DNA from: Allomuricauda sp.
Lineage (GTDB): Bacteria > Bacteroidota > Bacteroidia > Flavobacteriales > Flavobacteriaceae
Direction of reading: 5' to 3'
NCBI RefSeq assembly: GCF_013911645.1
Contig: NZ_JACESV010000001.1
Span: 558,001-622,000 of the forward strand
Length of the DNA: 64,000 nucleotides
The position numbers were made by a program, and so were the translations under genes. Every line of letters begins with the position of its first letter. Within the stretch, counting starts at the first letter, position 1. A model generated the notes under the pieces. It worked only from the letters and a program-made list of their open reading frames with translations. It did no database searches and was not told the origin of the DNA. Below, piece after piece: positions 59,584-64,000 of the stretch.

Positions 59584-60774
59584 TTAATTCTTCTCCATAT
59601 AATCGTCCACAAAATCAATCAAATCCTTCCCATGAAGGTTTTTTGCCAGTACCCTGCCCTCTTCATCCAGTAGAAAATTAGCCGGAATCGTTTTTAAACG
59701 CAATGCATCCATAAAAGGATTTTGATCGCCCTCCAAATGAGAAGCATGCAACCATCGGTGGGCTCCGTCCTTCTCAATGGCATTTTCCCATGCTTTTTTG
59801 CTGCTTTCCAAAGCATAAGCAACAATCTGAAGATTTTGGGAGTTATATCTTTCCCAAAGGGGCACCAAAATATCTCGGTTCTCCACCCTGCATGGAGCAC
59901 ACCAAGATGCCCAAACATCCAACAGAATTAATTTCTTACCATTGATCAGTTCTTGCAATGAAACATTTTCCCCATTATGCATAGGGAATTGTAAATCAGT
60001 AATTGTGTCTCCGATCAAAATGGGAAGCTCTCCTTTATCGGTCACGGAAACAAGTTCCCTTACCCAATCATGTTCAGGGAATATGACATTCCATTTTTGG
60101 GCCTGTGCATAAACAGATTCAGCAATGCGTTCATAATCCCCTTCGGGACTTGCCCACCGCAAGGCCATCAAAGCTGGTAATAATTCTTCAGTGGAATCCG
60201 AAAAATGGATTAACTCTTCTTGATAAGAACGGAGATTTTTTTCGCGCTCCAATAAATTGTCATCAATGTTATGTTTGCTTGCTTTCCCTTTTAAATACTT
60301 TTTAAAAGCGGCCATTCGCTTGTCCCTTAATTGCAGCATGGCTTTATTTGCCTGGGACGGCTGCTCCAAGGAAAAAGAACTTTGAAAACTAGCCATAGCT
60401 GCATCTATTTTAATTTTAGCATTGGGTTCGTAAACCAATGGAAAATAATTATCTGTTTCAGGGTTTTGGTTGATCAACCTATTGGGAAACTTTTCGTTTT
60501 TTCTTTGGACCACGACTTTCAGCAATACTGGTTCTTGAAATCCAGGCGAATTCACAAATTGAAATTGGCCTTTGCCATTTACTTTGGCCGAATCCAAGAT
60601 TTTGGCTGTAAAACTTTGGGCGAGTTCATTAAATTTTTCAGGTTGAACCAAATACACCATCGGCTTCCAATCGGTTCCATCGGTCATGTTTAAAGTGCCT
60701 GTCAACCATGCTTCCTGCGAGCAGGACATCAAAAAAAATACGAGCAATATTAAGGCTCTGAGCAAATATTTCAT
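59584..60774 (-). CDS. TlpA-family thioredoxin-like lipoprotein
   Basis: The 396-residue lipoprotein has lipobox Cys18 (LMSCSQ). An N-terminal DUF4369-like region and helical middle (about 25-245) precede a thioredoxin domain (about 250-396). Its active site is WCAPC (Cys292, Cys295). A late cis-Pro (LKTIPANFLLDEEG) completes the fold. It would reduce disulfides in the periplasm, for example on cytochromes or sulfatase-type proteins. It faces the convergent DUF4382 gene across the terminator. The length suits the long Bacteroidota TlpA group. Confidence 0.87.
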   Translation of the reverse strand: MKYLLRALILLVFFLMSCSQEAWLTGTLNMTDGTDWKPMVYLVQPEKFNELAQSFTAKILDSAKVNGKGQFQFVNSPGFQEPVLLKVVVQRKNEKFPNRLINQNPETDNYFPLVYEPNAKIKIDAAMASFQSSFSLEQPSQANKAMLQLRDKRMAAFKKYLKGKASKHNIDDNLLEREKNLRSYQEELIHFSDSTEELLPALMALRWASPEGDYERIAESVYAQAQKWNVIFPEHDWVRELVSVTDKGELPILIGDTITDLQFPMHNGENVSLQELINGKKLILLDVWASWCAPCRVENRDILVPLWERYNSQNLQIVAYALESSKKAWENAIEKDGAHRWLHASHLEGDQNPFMDALRLKTIPANFLLDEEGRVLAKNLHGKDLIDFVDDYMEKN

Positions 60775-60918
60775 ACCGATAAAATTAACTTTTTAAAAGA
60801 AAGTATTTCTAATTCCTGCCTTTAAAAGTTGCCCCTCACTTCCCCATACTTCTTAGATAAAGGTTATTTAAACGATAAAACAACGACCAATTCATCAAAT
60901 AAACCAATCAATAATATT

Positions 60919-61314
60919 ATGACAATTAAGTCCATAGCAACTACAATTTTGAGAATTATCCCTGCAGTTATCTTATTACAGACCTTATTTTATAAGTTTT
61001 CCGCAGCCCCCGAATCCGTTTATATTTTTAAAACATTGGGACTAGAGCCTTGGGGACGAATAGGCTTGGGCATATTGGAACTTGTAGTGGCCATTCTTAT
61101 TCTTGTTCCTAAAACCACATGGCTGGGCGCGTTGTTGGGTATTGGTATTATGGGCGGTGCCATTTTTTCGCATTTTACAAAATTAGGGGTGGTTGTCCAA
61201 AACGATGGAGGCACATTGTTCCTTCTCGCATGGATTACTTTTGTTTGCTGTGTGATTTTGGTTTGGCTGCACCGTTCGCATATTCCTCTCAATAAAAATT
61301 ATACTGATTTGTAG
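60919..61314 (+). CDS. Small DoxX-like membrane protein
   Basis: From the ATG at 60919 the protein has 131 residues and four membrane segments (about 6-20, 40-60, 65-85, 95-115). The IPAVILLQTLFYKFSAAPES and GRIGLGILELVVAILILVPK segments resemble DoxX-family proteins. The longer reading from 60829 adds 30 polar residues before the first membrane segment and is not favoured. Function unknown, perhaps in redox metabolism by family analogy. It is divergent from the TlpA-like gene. Confidence 0.72.
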   Translation: MTIKSIATTILRIIPAVILLQTLFYKFSAAPESVYIFKTLGLEPWGRIGLGILELVVAILILVPKTTWLGALLGIGIMGGAIFSHFTKLGVVVQNDGGTLFLLAWITFVCCVILVWLHRSHIPLNKNYTDL

Positions 61315-61355
61315 TACTCTTGACCCTGTCGTTTTTACTTTTGGGATAAAATTAT

Positions 61356-61712
61356 TTGAAAGTGGACAAGAAAACACCCTACAATCTATCTTGGAGTGAC
61401 TTTACAAAAGTAGAGATGCGAATAGGAACCATTATTGAAGCTGAAATTTTTCAGGAAGCGAGAAATCCTGCCTATAAAATGATCATCGATTTTGGCGACA
61501 TCGGCAAAAGAAAAACCTCTGCGCAGGTCACAAAGCTATACACCCCTGACGAACTTATAGGAAAACAAGTAGTGGCCGTGGTCAACTTTCCCCCTAAACA
61601 AATTGCCAACATAATGAGTGAATGTCTTGTTTTAGGAGGTGTTGGCGAAAATGGGGAGGTAACGCTGATCCAACCGGAAAGGAAAGCGAAAAATGGAACA
61701 AAAATCGGGTAA
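61356..61712 (+). CDS. CsaA-like tRNA-binding-domain protein
   Basis: The 118-residue protein is a single tRNA-binding (OB-fold) domain: DFTKVEMRIGTIIEAEIFQE, then ARNPAYKMIIDFGDIGKRKT and KQVVAVVNFPPKQIANIMSE. It matches CsaA-type proteins, described as export-related chaperones and RNA-binding proteins. The start codon is TTG at 61356, or GTG at 61362. It follows the DoxX-like gene by 41 nt in the same direction, so the two may be co-transcribed. Confidence 0.85.
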   Translation: MKVDKKTPYNLSWSDFTKVEMRIGTIIEAEIFQEARNPAYKMIIDFGDIGKRKTSAQVTKLYTPDELIGKQVVAVVNFPPKQIANIMSECLVLGGVGENGEVTLIQPERKAKNGTKIG

Positions 61713-61760
61713 GTTTATACAGCTCACTTTACGCAGAGTACATTCTCAGAACGAATCATA

Positions 61761-61786
61761 AGGCGGCCATCGGGAGAGGGCCGCCT
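61761..61786. other. GC-rich intergenic hairpin
   Basis: A perfect 8-bp stem (AGGCGGCC / GGCCGCCT) encloses a 10-nt loop, without a T-run. It lies between the convergent CsaA-like and SulP genes. It may limit read-through. Confidence 0.45.
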
Positions 61787-61919
61787 GCATATACGGCAAA
61801 TGCCAAAATCCGTTTTGTTGACCTTGCCCAGTACCAATTTCAGCTTTCTTTAGCGACGTTCGGCCTCCCTAAGAGCTGCATCGTTCACACTCTTATTGTT
61901 TATAACATCCACCCACGGG

Positions 61920-63416
61920 TTATTCCAAGACATTGACATTGATCATCTTGTCTGCTTTGATCAAGAGCTTATGGCTCGCGCTCGATAGATTGGTAATATA
62001 TACCTTTTTGTCCACCTTGTGGTACCGTTCGGTAAGCTTGTTCACCGCCTCGATTGCGGACATATCCACAATACGGCTTTCCCTAAAGTCGATGATGATT
62101 TCCTTGGGGTCGTTGAGCACGTCGAACTTTTCATTGAACATTTTTATGGAACCAAAGAACAGGGGTCCATAAATTTCGTAATGCTTGATGCCCTTTTCGT
62201 CGATTCGCTTTCTGGCACGGATGCGCTTGGCGTTGCCCCAGGCATAGACCAAAGCAGATATCACGACCCCGATTAAAACGGCAAGTGCCAAGTTGTGCAA
62301 AAATACCGTTACAAGTATCACGATGACCATGACGATGATATCCGATTTGGGGTATTTATCGAGCACTTTAAAGCTTACCCACTCAAACGTTCCGATGGCC
62401 ACCATTATCATTAGCCCGGTCAAGGCGGCCATGGGCAATTTTTCTATCAAGGGTGCGCCGAACATGATAAAGATAAGCAGTGCTACTGAAGCAACAATTC
62501 CGGATAGTCGAGCACGCGCACCGTTGGATATGTTGATCAAACTTTGTCCCAACATGGCACATCCGCCCATTCCAGAGAACAGTCCAGAGGCGATATTCGC
62601 CACCCCTTGTGCAGCAGCTTCTTTGTTGGTACGTCCCCTGGTCTCGGTAATCTCGTCGATGAGTTCCAAGGTCAGCAAACTTTCTATCAAACCAACACCG
62701 GCCACAATGGCCGCATAGGGAAAAATAAGCGTCAAGGTTTCCAATGTGAAGGGAATTTCAGGGATATGGAACGGGGGGAATCCACCTTTTATGGATGCAA
62801 TGTCCCCAACCGTCTTGGTATCTATCCCAAAAGCGACCACAATACCAAAAACCACCAAAATAGCGGCCAAGGATGCCGGGAATGCCTTCGTGATCTTGGG
62901 CAGCCCCCAGATGATTAGCATGGTCAAAACCACAAGTCCCAAAATAATGTACAGTGCATTGCCTGTGAGCCAATTACCTGAGGGATCCTTGAACTGATCC
63001 AATTGTGACATGAAGATGATGATGGCCAGACCATTTACAAAACCATATACCACAGGTAATGGCACCAATCGCATTAACGTACCCAGCCTCAAAGTCCCGG
63101 CAAGGACTTGAAGGATACCCGCCAGTACCACTGTGGCAAACACATATTCTACTCCGTGACTACTTGCCAAAGCAACAATGACTACTGCAACGGCACCTGT
63201 TGCCCCAGAGATCATCCCTGGCCTACCACCAAAAATAGAGGTCACCAATCCCATGACAAAAGCGGCGTACAGCCCGACCAAGGGTGACAAGCCTGCAATT
63301 AAGGCAAAGGCTACAGCTTCGGGAACCAAGGCTATGGCAACGGTAAGCCCTGAAAGCACCTCGGTCTTATAGTTTACTTTCTGTGAAAAATCAAATAGTT
63401 TTAAATATTGTTTCAT
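61920..63416 (-). CDS. SulP-family anion transporter
   Basis: The 498-residue protein has about 12 to 14 membrane segments (about 1-385) and a C-terminal STAS domain (about 405-495, IIIDFRESRIVDMSAIEAV). The SulP signatures SGLTVAIALVPEAVAFALIA and GMISGATGAVAVVIVAL near the N-terminus are present. Family members carry sulfate, bicarbonate or other anions in symport with Na+ or H+. The substrate cannot be told from sequence. It ends opposite the CsaA-like gene. Upstream is the end of an antiporter gene. Confidence 0.92.
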   Translation of the reverse strand: MKQYLKLFDFSQKVNYKTEVLSGLTVAIALVPEAVAFALIAGLSPLVGLYAAFVMGLVTSIFGGRPGMISGATGAVAVVIVALASSHGVEYVFATVVLAGILQVLAGTLRLGTLMRLVPLPVVYGFVNGLAIIIFMSQLDQFKDPSGNWLTGNALYIILGLVVLTMLIIWGLPKITKAFPASLAAILVVFGIVVAFGIDTKTVGDIASIKGGFPPFHIPEIPFTLETLTLIFPYAAIVAGVGLIESLLTLELIDEITETRGRTNKEAAAQGVANIASGLFSGMGGCAMLGQSLINISNGARARLSGIVASVALLIFIMFGAPLIEKLPMAALTGLMIMVAIGTFEWVSFKVLDKYPKSDIIVMVIVILVTVFLHNLALAVLIGVVISALVYAWGNAKRIRARKRIDEKGIKHYEIYGPLFFGSIKMFNEKFDVLNDPKEIIIDFRESRIVDMSAIEAVNKLTERYHKVDKKVYITNLSSASHKLLIKADKMINVNVLE

Positions 63417-63658
63417 AATGATTGTGGATGATGGTCAAGACCAAACGGTCAAAACCGTATGAGGTAAAAAATATTATACTGAAATGCTTTGGACGATAAT
63501 GTCCAATAAGGGAGATGCTTTAGGGCGGAGTCGCCACTGGCAATACAAAATGATATGTAACTGAGGTCTTGCCCATTTTTTGAAGCTGCAAATTTAATAC
63601 AATTAATAGATCTTCAAAATAAAAACTATAAATGCTATGCAGTGCAAAGAAAAAAAAA

Positions 63659-64000
63659 TCAATCCTCGATGCCATCCAAAGCTTCAGATTTGGACAATGA
63701 GAGTGATGCGTAAACTTTCTCCAAGATCTCTGGTTTGTCCGTAAGTACCACCAATTTATCGTTTGCCTTTATCTCTGTTAACCCATTTGGGGTAATGTAA
63801 TTGCCATCACGCACTATCATGGCAATAATCGCTTTTTTGGGAAAGTTCAGGTTTACGATTTTTTCCCCCGTGGCCGGGCACGATTCCCCAATCGTAATTT
63901 CCTTCATGATCGCTTTGGGATGTTCGGACAACAGTTCGTCTGTTGGTGAAAGGGGCTTGGCACTTTCGGGCAGCCCAACATGCAACCATTTTGCCACAAT
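63659..64000 (-). CDS. CvrA/NhaP2-type K+:H+ antiporter, C-terminal end only
   Basis: About 113 codons are visible, open to the right window edge. They encode the end of the last membrane segment (VAKWLHVGLPESA) and a TrkA-C domain with MKEITIGESCPATGEKIVNL, then IIAMIVRDGNYITPNG and LTEIKANDKLVVLTDKPE. This combination is found at the C-terminus of CvrA/NhaP2-type potassium/proton antiporters. The GTG at 63997 is not a start. The gene would need about 370 more residues to the right. It precedes SulP in the same direction, 242 nt apart. Confidence 0.8.
   Translation of the reverse strand: MVAKWLHVGLPESAKPLSPTDELLSEHPKAIMKEITIGESCPATGEKIVNLNFPKKAIIAMIVRDGNYITPNGLTEIKANDKLVVLTDKPEILEKVYASLSLSKSEALDGIED

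Overview
The window looks like chromosomal DNA of a member of the Flavobacteriaceae (Bacteroidota), probably marine and near Muricauda/Allomuricauda; the genus is a guess. The evidence is SusC/SusD, FecR and DUF4249 families, many lipoproteins with Bacteroidota-style lipoboxes, almost no Shine-Dalgarno sequences, a TTTG/TAnnTTTG promoter before the tRNA, and a MobC/relaxase/toprim set typical of Bacteroidota mobilizable elements.

Layout. 1-12.5 kb: a cut-off MoaD-like gene, a VWA lipoprotein, two DUF1080 proteins, an M14 peptidase, a murein amidase overlapping a 3D-domain lipoprotein, a cytochrome/FG-GAP lipoprotein, a pirin, a serine hydrolase, a repeat-rich gap with a partly duplicated small gene, a DegT-type aminotransferase and a TauE/SafE permease. 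12.66-22.29 kb: a roughly 9.6 kb integrative mobilizable element inserted in the 3' end of tRNA-Ser(UGA). It has 14-bp att cores at both ends, arm-type repeats inside each end, a tyrosine recombinase, an AlbA_2 regulator, a mob operon, primase and helicase genes with an iteron-like cluster, an excisionase-like protein and one lipoprotein cargo gene. A fossil tRNA-Ala 3' half near its right end points to an earlier element.

22.5-45.6 kb: a Kef-type antiporter, then a sulfatase and a very large HEAT/cytochrome lipoprotein, then a SusC/SusD locus with an N-acyl-D-amino-acid deacylase and its own ECF sigma/FecR pair. Next come a PfpI-like protein and a TonB receptor/DUF4249 pair.

45.7-54.5 kb: a DNA-binding-domain-only ModE regulator, a TauE-like permease and a tightly overlapping nine-gene molybdenum cofactor operon (cysteine desulfurase, XdhC, MocA, MoaD, MoeB-rhodanese, MoaE, MoaC-MoaB fusion, MoaA, MoeA). 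A 24-bp dyad shaped like an E. coli ModE box lies just upstream of the operon, so ModE probably controls it. Sulfur flows from the desulfurase through the rhodanese domain and MoeB to MoaD/MoaE. XdhC and MocA point to a xanthine-dehydrogenase-class enzyme encoded elsewhere.

54.6-64 kb: an arsenic operon with two copies of a probable ArsR operator (ArsR, DUF6428, arsenate-reductase-like phosphatase, ACR3 pump), a TolB-like lipoprotein, a DUF4382 lipoprotein with a long Asp/Ser stretch, a TlpA-like thioredoxin, a small membrane protein, a CsaA-type protein, a SulP transporter and the cut-off end of a CvrA-type antiporter. I found no CRISPR array, rRNA or complete defence system. The least-described parts are the element's att/arm/iteron architecture and the ModE-box/Moco link.
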